Source of the DNA: JADJLQ01 sp044227925
Lineage (GTDB): Bacteria; Bacteroidota; Bacteroidia; Chitinophagales; Saprospiraceae
Direction of reading: 5' to 3'
Assembly (NCBI GenBank): GCA_044227925.1
Contig: JBGAVW010000007.1
Span: 1-64,000 of the forward strand
Length of the DNA stretch: 64,000 nucleotides
Part shown: piece by piece, positions 46,048-55,299 of the stretch
Layout of the letters: every line of letters begins with the position of its first letter
Position numbering within the stretch: the stretch's first letter is position 1
Program-made: the position numbers and the translations under genes
Notes under the pieces: generated by a model
Database searches by the model: none
What the model was told of the DNA's origin: nothing
What the model saw: the letters and a program-made list of their open reading frames with translations, nothing else

Positions 46048-47088
46048 TTAATATTTATTTATCAAGTCCACTAATGTCCCAATATCATTTTCTGTGTGCA
46101 ATGCGCTTACTATGATTCGGGTGTAGATTTTGTCTTTAGGGCTTGGGTACGCAAATTGGGAAATTCTGATTTTATTCATCTCAAGATACGGCGACAGCTC
46201 TTTATGCTCAGTACAAAACACAGGAAATTTTTCAGTAAAAGTAAACTTCTCTGGTGTGGTTAGTTCATTCATGAAATGCTGTATATTTTTTTGCAATTGG
46301 ATATTGGCTTCTTGATATATGTTTCCAGCATGTAAAAAAGCATGTAAATAAGCTGGTATCGGAGGTGAACTTCCACCAAATAATGAATGCCTCCTGGCAT
46401 TAATGATATATTCATCAGGTCCAACTATCAGCCCTGCCGGCAATCCCATTGCTTTGCCCAATGATGAAATCATAATAGTGTCAGGATGAAGGATTTTGAT
46501 TCGTTCATACAAGCCCCTACCTTCCCGTCCCAACACTCCAATGCCGTGAGAGTCATCAATCACCAGCACGATTTTTTTAGATTCTGGCAATCTGCTTATC
46601 CAACCGAAAGGGGGTATTGTTGCAGTAAGTGCATCAATAGTATTAAAGGTAATTACATGCTTATCGACATCTGAAAAAACAATACTATCCAATGTCTCTT
46701 CCAATGAGCAATCAAAAGCAGAAGGATTATAAGTTCCATAAGCAGGATTGATGGCTACATGTGCATTTGTACCAAAATGATAATAATAATCAGGGCCAAG
46801 TGATTCCAAAATCAATCGCCCAGCGAGCGTCCCGGAAGACACTACTAATGCTGAAGGAGCATCTAACCAGGATGCAAATTTATTTTCCGCTTCTTCAAAA
46901 ACCGGGATGGATATATTACCTAGTCTGCTCGCCCCATAGTTAGTACCATATAATTCGAATCCCTGTTTTACCAAATCTCCGAAAGCTGGCCTGGCATGGA
47001 TCCCTAAATACGATGTGCCGGAGAAAAATAGGAATTCTTTATCATTTACCAAGGTAACCCGCGAAGGAATCTTTTCTGCATACATCAT
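46048..47088 (-). CDS. PLP-dependent alpha-oxoamine synthase-fold aminotransferase (BioF/KBL/SPT-like)
   Basis: A protein of about 346 residues of fold-type I. The PLP lysine lies in ISSLGKAMGLPAG, the pyridine-stacking and Asp-His block is VIDDSHGIGVLGREG, and substrate-side blocks are FSGTSYLG, NYGASRLGNIS and LFGGSSPPIP. The open frame extends to a TTG at 47163, but the homology begins near the ATGs at 47088/47085, giving a shorter N-terminus than BioF or serine palmitoyltransferase. No biotin gene is nearby, so the reaction (condensing an amino acid with an acyl-CoA, or a simple transamination) is open. It is divergent from the GH43 gene and upstream of the lipid kinase-like gene. Confidence 0.82.
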   Translation of the reverse strand: MMYAEKIPSRVTLVNDKEFLFFSGTSYLGIHARPAFGDLVKQGFELYGTNYGASRLGNISIPVFEEAENKFASWLDAPSALVVSSGTLAGRLILESLGPDYYYHFGTNAHVAINPAYGTYNPSAFDCSLEETLDSIVFSDVDKHVITFNTIDALTATIPPFGWISRLPESKKIVLVIDDSHGIGVLGREGRGLYERIKILHPDTIMISSLGKAMGLPAGLIVGPDEYIINARRHSLFGGSSPPIPAYLHAFLHAGNIYQEANIQLQKNIQHFMNELTTPEKFTFTEKFPVFCTEHKELSPYLEMNKIRISQFAYPSPKDKIYTRIIVSALHTENDIGTLVDLINKY

Positions 47089-47168
47089 TGACAAAATACA
47101 CATTATGATGATTCCCAGATATACGAAAGATAAATTTTTTATATTTAACCTCGAATTAAACAAATTTT

Positions 47169-48263
47169 ATGACCAGAAAATTAATTTGGGCAATAGCTCT
47201 TTTAAGCATCATCTCTGCATGTAAAAATAAGGAAACCACAACTGCCTCATCTGAAGCTCCAAAATCTGATACGGTAGTTGCCAAGAAAGAACCACAACCT
47301 ATATCTGAACCCCTTGTTAAGCACATTTATACCGCTGATCCCTCTGCTCATGTGTTTAATGGTAAAATTTACATTTATCCTTCTCACGATTATGACTTCG
47401 GGGTAAAAGAAGATGATCTTGGAAGCCATTTTGATATGAAAGATTACCATATTCTGTCAATGGACAGTATTAATGGAGCAGTAACTGACCATGGTGTAGC
47501 ATTAGATATAAAAGATGTTCCATGGGCTGGAAGACAAATGTGGGCTCCGGATGCCGCATATGCAAATAATAAATATTACCTGTATTTCCCGGTAAAAGAC
47601 AAAAAAGATATATTCAGAATAGGTGTTGCGACTTCTACCTCCCCAAGTGGACCCTTTAAGGCAGAAGCTCAACCCATTAAAGGGTCATACTCTATGGATC
47701 CAGCTGTATTTAAAGACGATGACGGATCATACTATATGTATTTCGGAGGTATCTGGGGTGGTCAATTGCAAAGATGGATGACCGGCAAATACGATACCAC
47801 TGGTGTAGAACCCCGCGATGACAGACCTGCTTTAGGTCCAAAAGTCGCCAAGATGTCGAAAGACATGCTGCAATTTGCAGAGCCTGTAAAAGAGGTGAAA
47901 ATAGTGGATGCAAACGGGAATCCAATACCAGGAAAGGCCAATGATAAGCGTTTTTTTGAAGCTGCCTGGGTGCATAAATATAATGGAAAATATTACCTGT
48001 CCTATTCTACGGGAGATACTCATTTTATTTGCTATGCTATAGGTAATAATCCTTATGGCCCATTTACATATACCGGGGTAATACTGGACCCTGTAATAGG
48101 CTGGACCAATCACCATTCCATAGTAGAAATTGGAGGTAAATGGTATCTATTCTATCATGATAGTTCACTATCCGGAGGCAAGACCCATCTACGCTGCGTG
48201 AAAGTGACAGAATTGAAATATAATGAAGATGGGACGATTCAAAGGCTTGTAGCTTATAAGTAA
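47169..48263 (+). CDS. Glycoside hydrolase family 43 lipoprotein
   Basis: A 364-residue five-bladed beta-propeller hydrolase. The lipoprotein signal MTRKLIWAIALLSIISAC has Cys18 in the lipobox. GH43 features are the catalytic base region TADPSAHVFNGKIYIYPSHD, the pKa-modulating SMDPAVFKDDDGSYYMYFG and the acid in FFEAAWVHKYNGKYYLSYS. Terminal HHSIVEIGGKWYLFYHD closes the propeller. Family members act on arabinose- or xylose-containing polysaccharides. The specificity is not readable, and no polysaccharide utilisation locus genes (SusC/SusD) are near. It probably sits on the cell surface. Confidence 0.92.
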   Translation: MTRKLIWAIALLSIISACKNKETTTASSEAPKSDTVVAKKEPQPISEPLVKHIYTADPSAHVFNGKIYIYPSHDYDFGVKEDDLGSHFDMKDYHILSMDSINGAVTDHGVALDIKDVPWAGRQMWAPDAAYANNKYYLYFPVKDKKDIFRIGVATSTSPSGPFKAEAQPIKGSYSMDPAVFKDDDGSYYMYFGGIWGGQLQRWMTGKYDTTGVEPRDDRPALGPKVAKMSKDMLQFAEPVKEVKIVDANGNPIPGKANDKRFFEAAWVHKYNGKYYLSYSTGDTHFICYAIGNNPYGPFTYTGVILDPVIGWTNHHSIVEIGGKWYLFYHDSSLSGGKTHLRCVKVTELKYNEDGTIQRLVAYK

Positions 48264-48314
48264 AAATGGATCTTACCTTTTTTTCTTTGTTGCATTTGTA
48301 GCCAATAGACATCC

Positions 48315-48327
48315 GTACCACCGGTAC
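48315..48327. repeat. Short inverted repeat in the gap between convergent genes
   Basis: GTACC, three bases, GGTAC: a 5-bp dyad in the 82-base gap between the GH43 gene and the acyl-CoA oxidase-like gene. No T-run follows on either side, so terminator function is doubtful. Confidence 0.25.
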
Positions 48328-48345
48328 CAAAGTAAATATGTAAAT

Positions 48346-50619
48346 TTAGTTTCTTCCGATTACTCCCAAATACTTATCCGGAATTCCAAAGGCATCCACC
48401 AAAGGCACTGCCTCTTTCCGTAAATCCCAGCAAAGCTGATTCACCAGCTTTCTGATGGCTTTGGTTTTTACGGGTGCCATATATTCTGATTCCAGATACC
48501 ATTCTTTGTGCGCTTCGATAGTATATAAAGCATAAAGATTATAAAGTTGTAAGAGAACATGGTGACAAGCGGCATTCATCTCATTAGAAATTGCTAAATA
48601 AAATTGTTCCAATACTATTCTTTCCACGTAAGCTTCAGCGGCTTCTATCAGGTGATGCTGGCACACATTAAATGCATCAAATGAATCCATACCATCATCC
48701 AATAACCTTTTTAGTCTTTTGGCAACTGAGGTCAGTATGTCCTGTTCACGGTATTTAAAAGCATTATGATGAAAATCATGATCAAGCAGATGATCTTCAT
48801 CGGTGATTCTTACAGCAATTGGATTTTTTTGTGATACAGAAGAATATGCCTGGGATGCAAAATATTTGACATAACCGGTAACGCCAATGTGATAAAAAGA
48901 TTGTTTAAATTCCGTGAGTCGGCTCTTGGCCACCAATTGCATCAAAACCGTATTATCTCCTTCAAAAGTCGTGTATACATCACTATCATTTTTTAAGTCA
49001 TCGATTCTGTTTTCAGATAAAAACCCCTTACCACCGCAACACTCACGGCATTCTTGCAACGTGTCGGTGTTATGCCAGGTCGCATATGCTTTTATACCGG
49101 CAGCTATGGCTTCGATTTCCTGCGCTTCACTTTCATCTTTTTGCACATATTTTTCAGTAATGTAACGCAAGGCAAAGTGCAATGCATATGTTTTCGCCAA
49201 TCGTGGCAACAGCCTACGTTGATGCATTCTATAATTTAATATTGGCACCTCCAATCCCTTTTCAGGTCCAAACTGTTTTCTCAGATTGCTATATCTGATG
49301 GCGGTAGCTAATCCTATTTTTGACGCGGTGAGTGCAGATCTCGGTACTCCTATTCGCCCCCCCACTAATGTACCCAGCATGGTAAAAAACCGTTTGTTTT
49401 CACTTTGGATCGAACTTTGAAATATTCCATTTTCATCAATACGGACAAACCTGTCCAACATCGAATCATACGGTATGGATACATGATCAAATTTTATTCT
49501 CCCATTGTCAACTCCATTTAACCCCATTTTTACCCCACAGTCTGTAATTGTAACTCCTTTGCATAGTTTCCCGTCGGTACTCCGAATAGGAACCAAAAAT
49601 GCAGCAACTCCATAATCTACTTCATGTACAATTAGTTTAGCAAAGACAGTTGCCAACTGACCATGTAGTGCTGCATTGCCAATATAATCCTTTTGGGCTT
49701 CAATATTGGGTGTATGAATAATGAAAGTCCTGGTTTGATGTTGGTATTGAGCAGTGGTCTGAATGCCTTTTACATTGGAACCGTGTCCCGTTTCAGACAT
49801 TGCAAAGCAGCCGGGTATTTCCAGTATTCCTATTGATTTTAAATACCGATCATGGTGTTTTTTTGTTCCCAAATTCAATATAGAGCCGCCAAACAGACCA
49901 AACTGGACGCCGAATTTGATGGTCAGACTTAGGTCTACCATACTCAAGGTCTCCATTACACAAAAATAGGAGCTCATATCATTGCAGCCACCATAAGGTT
50001 CAGGATAGGAAATAGCACCATAGCCCTTAGCTGCTAACAAAGAACAGGCATGATATATTTCAGTTCTAAATGCATTTACTTCATCCCTTTTTTTAAAATT
50101 AAAATTATCATGAGAAAACAAATTTTTAAGCTCTCGTATCAAACCGGCATCTTTTCCATCCAAAATGGATTGAAGTATTTTGGCATCAAAAGAGGACTCT
50201 GTATCCAGCTTGAGTGATTGAGTATCGCGCCATTCGGGATAAAAATGATAGAGGGCTTCAAAATTTAAAAATCCCAATACATGCTGATGAGCTAAAGCAG
50301 AGGTATACCAGGTTTCAGATCTATGATGGTATACTAATTCACAGCCAATTTCAATGATGCCCGCATCGTGTCTAATTTTATTCTTTACTAAATGATACCG
50401 GATCTCCATTTTCAATTTGTTCAGATCATCTTGAAACTGATAGCCGGGAGTAAACAGGATGCGCATAACTTTTTTTTCATCCTCGTTCAACCACAATTGT
50501 GTGTTTAAATAGTGCTCAATTACATTCTCTTCCTCCAAAGAAACCACCAAATCTTCTTGCACAAGAAAGATAAGTGGCTTAAAAATACTGAGCCTGGGGT
50601 GTTGATCTAATAACTGCAT
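48346..50619 (-). CDS. Acyl-CoA oxidase/dehydrogenase-family flavoprotein
   Basis: A 757-residue protein with acyl-CoA oxidase-like architecture: a helical N-terminal domain, the FAD/substrate block CFAMSETGHGSNVKGIQTTA at about 280-300, a beta domain (ITDCGVKMGLNGVDNGRIKF), and C-terminal helical domains. The catalytic glutamate is in DVYTTFEGDNTVLMQLVAK, preceded by ECCGGKGFLSENRI. Length and the EGDN motif are closer to ACOX enzymes than to ordinary 380-residue acyl-CoA dehydrogenases. It would catalyse the first step of fatty acyl-CoA beta-oxidation. The electron acceptor (oxygen or electron-transfer flavoprotein) is undecided. The RibD/DHFR-fold gene lies 20 bases upstream on the same strand. 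Confidence 0.9.
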   Translation of the reverse strand: MQLLDQHPRLSIFKPLIFLVQEDLVVSLEEENVIEHYLNTQLWLNEDEKKVMRILFTPGYQFQDDLNKLKMEIRYHLVKNKIRHDAGIIEIGCELVYHHRSETWYTSALAHQHVLGFLNFEALYHFYPEWRDTQSLKLDTESSFDAKILQSILDGKDAGLIRELKNLFSHDNFNFKKRDEVNAFRTEIYHACSLLAAKGYGAISYPEPYGGCNDMSSYFCVMETLSMVDLSLTIKFGVQFGLFGGSILNLGTKKHHDRYLKSIGILEIPGCFAMSETGHGSNVKGIQTTAQYQHQTRTFIIHTPNIEAQKDYIGNAALHGQLATVFAKLIVHEVDYGVAAFLVPIRSTDGKLCKGVTITDCGVKMGLNGVDNGRIKFDHVSIPYDSMLDRFVRIDENGIFQSSIQSENKRFFTMLGTLVGGRIGVPRSALTASKIGLATAIRYSNLRKQFGPEKGLEVPILNYRMHQRRLLPRLAKTYALHFALRYITEKYVQKDESEAQEIEAIAAGIKAYATWHNTDTLQECRECCGGKGFLSENRIDDLKNDSDVYTTFEGDNTVLMQLVAKSRLTEFKQSFYHIGVTGYVKYFASQAYSSVSQKNPIAVRITDEDHLLDHDFHHNAFKYREQDILTSVAKRLKRLLDDGMDSFDAFNVCQHHLIEAAEAYVERIVLEQFYLAISNEMNAACHHVLLQLYNLYALYTIEAHKEWYLESEYMAPVKTKAIRKLVNQLCWDLRKEAVPLVDAFGIPDKYLGVIGRN

Positions 50620-50639
50620 ATTTTCAATTTTTATACAAA

Positions 50640-51191
50640 TTAGTTAACTATTCTGTATTTCATCATTACCAGGCCGGTATCGTATTTTTCTGTATCTATC
50701 AATTTCAATTTTATCCTTCCTTTTTGGTATTGGTTAAATGGTTTACCATCGCCTAATAAAATGGGATGTACAGCCAGGATGAGCTCATCCACCAAACTAT
50801 TTTCCAGGAGGGAGGAAGTAAAGGACGCACCTCCAAACAACCAAATATCTTTTCCAGTTGATTTTTTATAATCCCTGATCCAATCAACAGTATCTTTTGA
50901 AATTACCGTATACGCATCTGTAGATTTATAATGGGTATTTGAGGTAAAAACAAATTGTTTTATGTGCGACAGACTCTTTGTAAATGGATCATCCGGATTG
51001 ACTGGCATATCCTTCATCATATCATAAGTCTTCCTGCCCATAAATAGGGTATCAATCCTGGTTAAAAAATCAGTCATACCATAATCCTGATCAGTACCAA
51101 ATTCCGGATCAGAGCACCAATCATATGCACCATTTGCATCTTCAATATACCCATCCAGACTGGTAGCCACTTGCAGTATTATTTTTCTCAT
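50640..51191 (-). CDS. Dihydrofolate reductase-fold protein (RibD C-terminal domain family)
   Basis: A 183-residue cytoplasmic protein with the RibD_C/DHFR fold. It opens MRKIILQVATSLDGYIED, then has LFMGRKTYDMMKDMPVNP, an NADPH-binding-like DIWLFGGASFTSSLLEN and VDELILAVHPILLGDGKPF. Such stand-alone proteins are reductases of uncertain substrate and are not necessarily true dihydrofolate or riboflavin enzymes. No rib gene is nearby. It is upstream of, and possibly co-transcribed with, the acyl-CoA oxidase-like gene. Confidence 0.88.
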   Translation of the reverse strand: MRKIILQVATSLDGYIEDANGAYDWCSDPEFGTDQDYGMTDFLTRIDTLFMGRKTYDMMKDMPVNPDDPFTKSLSHIKQFVFTSNTHYKSTDAYTVISKDTVDWIRDYKKSTGKDIWLFGGASFTSSLLENSLVDELILAVHPILLGDGKPFNQYQKGRIKLKLIDTEKYDTGLVMMKYRIVN

Positions 51192-51228
51192 GATTATTTC
51201 TATATTGGCAGACTAATTTATAAATTTA

Positions 51229-52668
51229 ATGAAAAGAATCTTAATCTTAGTTAGCCTTAACTTTATTTGCATTCTGTCATTTGGACAGGGAGCTATTGAA
51301 TTATTAAAATCACAAGCTTTGACAGATATCCAAAACAAATACGATATCTATAAAAAAACGGCACTCCAGATATGGGAATATTCAGAACTGGGTTACAAAG
51401 AACAAAAAAGCAGTGCACTATTGCAACAACTCTTAAGAGACAATGGATTTGCTGTTACAGCGGGGGTGGCAGATATACCAACTGCATTCGTCGCAACCTA
51501 TGGATCCGGCTCACCTATCATAGGGATATTAGGAGAATTTGATGCCTTACCCGGCTTATCCCAACAAGCTACACCAGAAAAAAACCCTGCTGCTGGAAGA
51601 GATGCAGGCCATGGTTGTGGTCATCATTTATTTGGCACAGCTTCAGTAGCTGCTGGAATAGAAATAAAAAAACTAATGCAAGAGGGAAAAATAAAAGGGA
51701 CTGTTAAAGTGTATGGCTGCCCTGCAGAAGAAGGAGGAAGTGGTAAAGTGTATATGGTAAGGGCCGGACTATTTAATGATCTCGATGTGGCTATACACTG
51801 GCATCCGGGAGATGGAAATAGTGTAACCATGACCAGTGCTCTGGCTAATTCTTCTGCTAAATTTAGATTTAAGGGACTTTCAGCACATGCTGCAGGTGCA
51901 CCAGACAGAGGTCGATCAGCACTGGATGGGGTGGAAGCAATGAACTATATGGTAAATATGATGCGGGAACACATACCCCAGGAAACCAGGATCCACTATG
52001 TCATCACTAGTGGAGGAAAAGCGCCCAATGTAGTGCCAGATTATGCTGAAGTGTATTATTATGTAAGACATCCTAAAAGAGATCAGGTAAAATTAATTTT
52101 TGAAAGAGTAGTAAAAGCTGCCAATGCTGCCGCCATGGGTACTGAGACTACCATGGAGTATGAAATTATAGGTGGCACACACGATATGCTATTGAACAGG
52201 GCCTTAGCCATAGTTATGCAAAACAACCTTGAAAAAGTAGGTGGAGTGAAATATACCCAAGCTGAAAAAGAATTCGCTACAAAACTGCAGTCCAGTTTTA
52301 CCTACAAGGTACCCAATATCAGTGAAGCCGATAGCATAAAAGGTATAAAGATTGTAGCTGATGCCGGTGGCGGCTCTACCGATGTGGGTGATGTAAGTTA
52401 TGCCGTACCGACAGTGGGTATGCGTGCAGCTACCTGGGTACCAGGTACTCCGGCACACAGCTGGCAAGCCGTCGCCAGTGGTGGTACTGAGATCGGCACC
52501 AAAGGTATGATGGTAGCTGCCAAGACACTGGCTCTAACTGCAATTGATTTGTACACCAAACCTGAATTAATAGTGCAGGCAAAAGAAGAGTTTAAATTGG
52601 CCAGAGGGGAGTATAAATACGAAGCGTTATTGGGAAACAGAAAACCAGCCTTGAATTACAGGGATTGA
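51229..52668 (+). CDS. Exported M20-family amidohydrolase (AbgB-like)
   Basis: A 479-residue dinuclear-metal hydrolase with a signal peptide (RILILVSLNFICILSFGQ), unlike cytoplasmic AbgB. Metal-site blocks are GILGEFDALPGL, DAGHGCGHHLFG at about 127-138, YGCPAEEGGSGKVYM and AIHWHPGD. The dimerisation lid (FKGLSAHAAGAPDRGRSALDG) and the final APAHSW-like GTPAHSWQAVASGG are present. Family members cleave N-acyl or p-aminobenzoyl-glutamate type amides. The exported location suggests scavenging of external amide-linked compounds. It is downstream of and divergent from the RibD-fold gene. Confidence 0.92.
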   Translation: MKRILILVSLNFICILSFGQGAIELLKSQALTDIQNKYDIYKKTALQIWEYSELGYKEQKSSALLQQLLRDNGFAVTAGVADIPTAFVATYGSGSPIIGILGEFDALPGLSQQATPEKNPAAGRDAGHGCGHHLFGTASVAAGIEIKKLMQEGKIKGTVKVYGCPAEEGGSGKVYMVRAGLFNDLDVAIHWHPGDGNSVTMTSALANSSAKFRFKGLSAHAAGAPDRGRSALDGVEAMNYMVNMMREHIPQETRIHYVITSGGKAPNVVPDYAEVYYYVRHPKRDQVKLIFERVVKAANAAAMGTETTMEYEIIGGTHDMLLNRALAIVMQNNLEKVGGVKYTQAEKEFATKLQSSFTYKVPNISEADSIKGIKIVADAGGGSTDVGDVSYAVPTVGMRAATWVPGTPAHSWQAVASGGTEIGTKGMMVAAKTLALTAIDLYTKPELIVQAKEEFKLARGEYKYEALLGNRKPALNYRD

Positions 52669-52810
52669 ACCAAAAAGATTAAAATTGTGGTGGTGGTTGA
52701 AATAAGGAAACACTTAATTAATTATTAATTTTCAAATTCCTGTGTCAATCAAATCAGTCGTTATACTGGGATAAATTAAAATTCATTTAAGCCAGGCAAA
52801 TGATTTCTCA

Positions 52811-52860
52811 ATCCAATTATTGGATTTGTACGTGGGTGGTCTTTTAATTGGAAACCAATT
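52811..52860. terminator. Two hairpins between convergent genes (possible bidirectional terminator)
   Basis: ATCCAAT/ATTGGAT (52811-52825, one-base centre) is followed by AATTGG, AAA, CCAATT (52846-52860) spanning the argH stop codon. Stems of seven and six pairs are perfect, but neither is followed by a clear T-run, so the function is tentative. The rest of the gap (52669-52810) shows nothing I can name. Confidence 0.35.
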
Positions 52861-54178
52861 TCCTCACTTTCTCCCCCACCCCTTCAAAATCAAATCCGTA
52901 CAATACTCCATCCATTTTAGCTTTGATCTCAGGAATGCCAGGATTGCCAATGCTTCCTTCGTGGCTGTGGGTGATATTATAGTTTGGTACAAACTTACCT
53001 GATTCAATTTCAGCGCCAACTTGTTTGTATGCATCGCGGAATGGAATCCCCGACAAAACCAATTCATTTACACGTTCCACAGAAAACAGATATTGATATT
53101 TCTCTTGTTTGATGAGGTCCGAATTAACAGAAATATGCTGCAGCATATAGTTAGAAATGTCCAGTACTGATTTTAATAGCTGTATTTTAGGCATCATTAC
53201 ATCTTTCAGCAATTGAAAATCGCGGTGATACCCGGCAGGAAGATTATGTATTATCATGCTCACTTCACCAGGTAAAGATTGTATCCTGTTGCATTGGCTG
53301 CGGATGAGCTCCCATACATCCGGATTTTTCTTATGTGGCATGATACTTGACCCGGTGGTGAGGTAATCTGGAAATGAGATGAATTTAAAATCCTGACCTA
53401 TGTATAGGCAAATATCCATTGCCAGTTTATTTAATGTAGTCGATAAGGCAGCCATGGCAAAGCTTATAGCCAGGTCTGTCTTACCCCGGCTCATTTGTGC
53501 ATTGATGACATTATAATGGAGGTCTTGAAATCCCAGTGCCTCAGTGGTCAGCGTTCTATTCAATGGAAAAGATGATCCATAACCTGCAGCAGATCCAAGT
53601 GGATTCATATTTGCCCACTGGTAAGCACCTTGCACGATTTTCAGATCATCAGCTAATGACTCTGCAAATGCTCCAAACCAAAGCCCAAAGGAAGAAACCA
53701 TTGCCACCTGCATATGAGTATAACCCGGCATCAATACCTCTTTGTGTTTGTCAGATAAATGGATTAATGTATCAAAAAGGATCTTGGTTTGATGTACGAT
53801 ATCTTCTATTTCAGCACGATAGTACAATTTTAATGCTACCAATACCTGATCATTTCGTGATCGTCCGCTATGGACTTTTTTACCCATTTCACCCAACCGC
53901 TGAGTGAGTAAAAATTCTATTTGAGAATGTACATCTTCACATTCGGGTTGAATTTCAAATCTGCCATCTAAGGCATCACGATAAATACGTTGCAGCTCTT
54001 TGCTAATGGCTTCGGCTTCCTCTTTGGTCACCAAATGTATAGTAGCTAACATTTGCACATGAGCAATGGAAGCCAATGCATCATGGGCTGCTAATGCCAA
54101 ATCCAGTTCCCTATCATTGCCTACCGTAAAATTTTCAACCAACTGGTCGGTGCTTATATTTTTTTGCCAAAGTTTCAT
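52844..54178 (-). CDS. argH: Argininosuccinate lyase
   Basis: A 444-residue cytoplasmic enzyme of the fumarase/aspartase superfamily that splits argininosuccinate into arginine and fumarate, the last arginine-synthesis step. The signature TTGSSIMPHKKNPDVWELIR with the catalytic serine lies at about 273-290. VHSGRSRNDQVLVALKLY and MPGYTHMQVAMVSSFG are also diagnostic. Length fits the family. It is the third gene of an argB-argE-argH run and has its own full promoter match within the 47-base gap. Confidence 0.95.
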   Translation of the reverse strand: MKLWQKNISTDQLVENFTVGNDRELDLALAAHDALASIAHVQMLATIHLVTKEEAEAISKELQRIYRDALDGRFEIQPECEDVHSQIEFLLTQRLGEMGKKVHSGRSRNDQVLVALKLYYRAEIEDIVHQTKILFDTLIHLSDKHKEVLMPGYTHMQVAMVSSFGLWFGAFAESLADDLKIVQGAYQWANMNPLGSAAGYGSSFPLNRTLTTEALGFQDLHYNVINAQMSRGKTDLAISFAMAALSTTLNKLAMDICLYIGQDFKFISFPDYLTTGSSIMPHKKNPDVWELIRSQCNRIQSLPGEVSMIIHNLPAGYHRDFQLLKDVMMPKIQLLKSVLDISNYMLQHISVNSDLIKQEKYQYLFSVERVNELVLSGIPFRDAYKQVGAEIESGKFVPNYNITHSHEGSIGNPGIPEIKAKMDGVLYGFDFEGVGEKVRKLVSN

Positions 54179-54197
54179 TGTACTAACTAAATTGAGT

Positions 54198-54209
54198 AGC
54201 CTAAAGGCT
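54198..54209. promoter_or_regulatory. Palindrome in the argH leader
   Basis: AGCCTAAAGGCT is a near-perfect 12-base dyad directly downstream of the predicted transcription start at about 54211. It could be an operator (for example for an arginine repressor) or a small hairpin; no evidence distinguishes them. Confidence 0.3.
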
Positions 54210-54217
54210 CAAAGACA

Positions 54218-54246
54218 CAAAGGTATTATAATTCCAATCCCTTCAA
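54218..54246 (-). promoter_or_regulatory. Complete Bacteroidota promoter for argH (TTG, 18 bases, TACCTTTG)
   Basis: On the minus strand TTG (54246-54244) is followed after exactly 18 bases by TACCTTTG (54225-54218), a perfect -33/-7 match. The TTG lies inside the end of argE. The predicted leader to the ATG at 54178 is about 33 bases. Confidence 0.55.
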
Positions 54247-55299
54247 TAATTCAATATAGGTCTTAATTCCCAGTTTTATTTCATTTAGTTCTATATATTC
54301 ATCGGCCGTATGCGATCTCGAAGACTGACCGGGGCCGATTTTGACCGACCTATAAGGCATTAATGCCTGATCGGATAAAGTCGGTGAACCATAACATGAG
54401 ATCCCCATGGACTTTCCTTTAATCACTATGGGATGGCGGTGATCAATATAAGATGGTTTAAGTCTGAAAGATCTGGGGGTAAGAGTTGATTTAACTGTTG
54501 ATTGCAATAAGGAGTAAATTTCATGCAAGGTGTACAATTCATTTGCCCGGATGTCAATTACAAATTTGCATTGATCAGGAATCACATTATGTTGTGTACC
54601 CGCATTTATAATTGTGACGGTGGCTTTGGTTTTACCTAACAGATCGGATATTTTATCAAAATCAAATTCTTTTATGCTTTGTATATCTTGTAAAGCAATA
54701 TAGATGGCATTCAGCCCTTCTTCTCTGGCAGCATGCCCCGATACCCCGGTCGCCAGGCCATCAATGACCATTAATCCTTTTTCTGCAGTAGCCATTTGCA
54801 TGCCGGTGGGTTCGCCTACAATGGCAAGATCCACTTCACCGATTTCTTCTATAACTTTTATTATTCCATTTTGCCCTGATATTTCTTCTTCTGCGGAAGC
54901 AGCAAAAATCAAATCAAATGAATTATCCCAGTGAGACATATGTATGTATGTCATCAGCAAACTTACTACCGAGGCTCCTGCATCGTTAGATCCCAAACCA
55001 TATAATTTGCCATTCAACTGAATCGGGTCGAATGGGTTATGAGTCCACGAAGGCGATGCTTTTACAGTATCTATATGGCTATTGAGTAATATTCTTTTTT
55101 TAGGTCTGTCTACATCATTTGAAAGAATGATATTATTGCCTATCCTTTTGGGCTTTAATTTTTCATGAACTAAATAATCAAATAAAAAGTCAGCTCTTTG
55201 GTTTTCTTCCTTGCTCAATGAGGGTATACGGATCAGCTCTGATAAAAGGTCAACTGCCTTATTATAAATTCTATCTAATTCCTGGTCTGAAATGGTCAT
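54226..55299 (-). CDS. argE: N-acyl-ornithine/citrulline deacylase of the ArgE/DapE (M20) family
   Basis: A 357-residue metallohydrolase. Metal ligands are visible in LLNSHIDTVKASPSW, GSNDAGASVVSLL, AASAEEEISGQNG and VGEPTGMQMATAEKG. The C-terminal AHTADEY equivalent is SRSHTADEYIELNE. With argB and argH on either side it must deacylate an arginine-pathway intermediate. Bacteroidota commonly use N-acetyl- or N-succinyl-citrulline because their transcarbamylase acts on the acylated ornithine, so an acylcitrulline deacylase is as likely as acetylornithine deacetylase. Its ATG overlaps the argB stop by four bases. Confidence 0.88.
   Translation of the reverse strand: MTISDQELDRIYNKAVDLLSELIRIPSLSKEENQRADFLFDYLVHEKLKPKRIGNNIILSNDVDRPKKRILLNSHIDTVKASPSWTHNPFDPIQLNGKLYGLGSNDAGASVVSLLMTYIHMSHWDNSFDLIFAASAEEEISGQNGIIKVIEEIGEVDLAIVGEPTGMQMATAEKGLMVIDGLATGVSGHAAREEGLNAIYIALQDIQSIKEFDFDKISDLLGKTKATVTIINAGTQHNVIPDQCKFVIDIRANELYTLHEIYSLLQSTVKSTLTPRSFRLKPSYIDHRHPIVIKGKSMGISCYGSPTLSDQALMPYRSVKIGPGQSSRSHTADEYIELNEIKLGIKTYIELLKGLEL

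Noticed and set aside
46048..47088. Calling the PLP enzyme bioF
   Set aside because: No biotin genes are nearby and the N-terminus is short; the fold alone does not fix the reaction.
47089..47163. TTG-initiated extension of the alpha-oxoamine synthase-fold gene
   Set aside because: It crosses into the divergent promoter region of the GH43 gene and is not homologous to the family.
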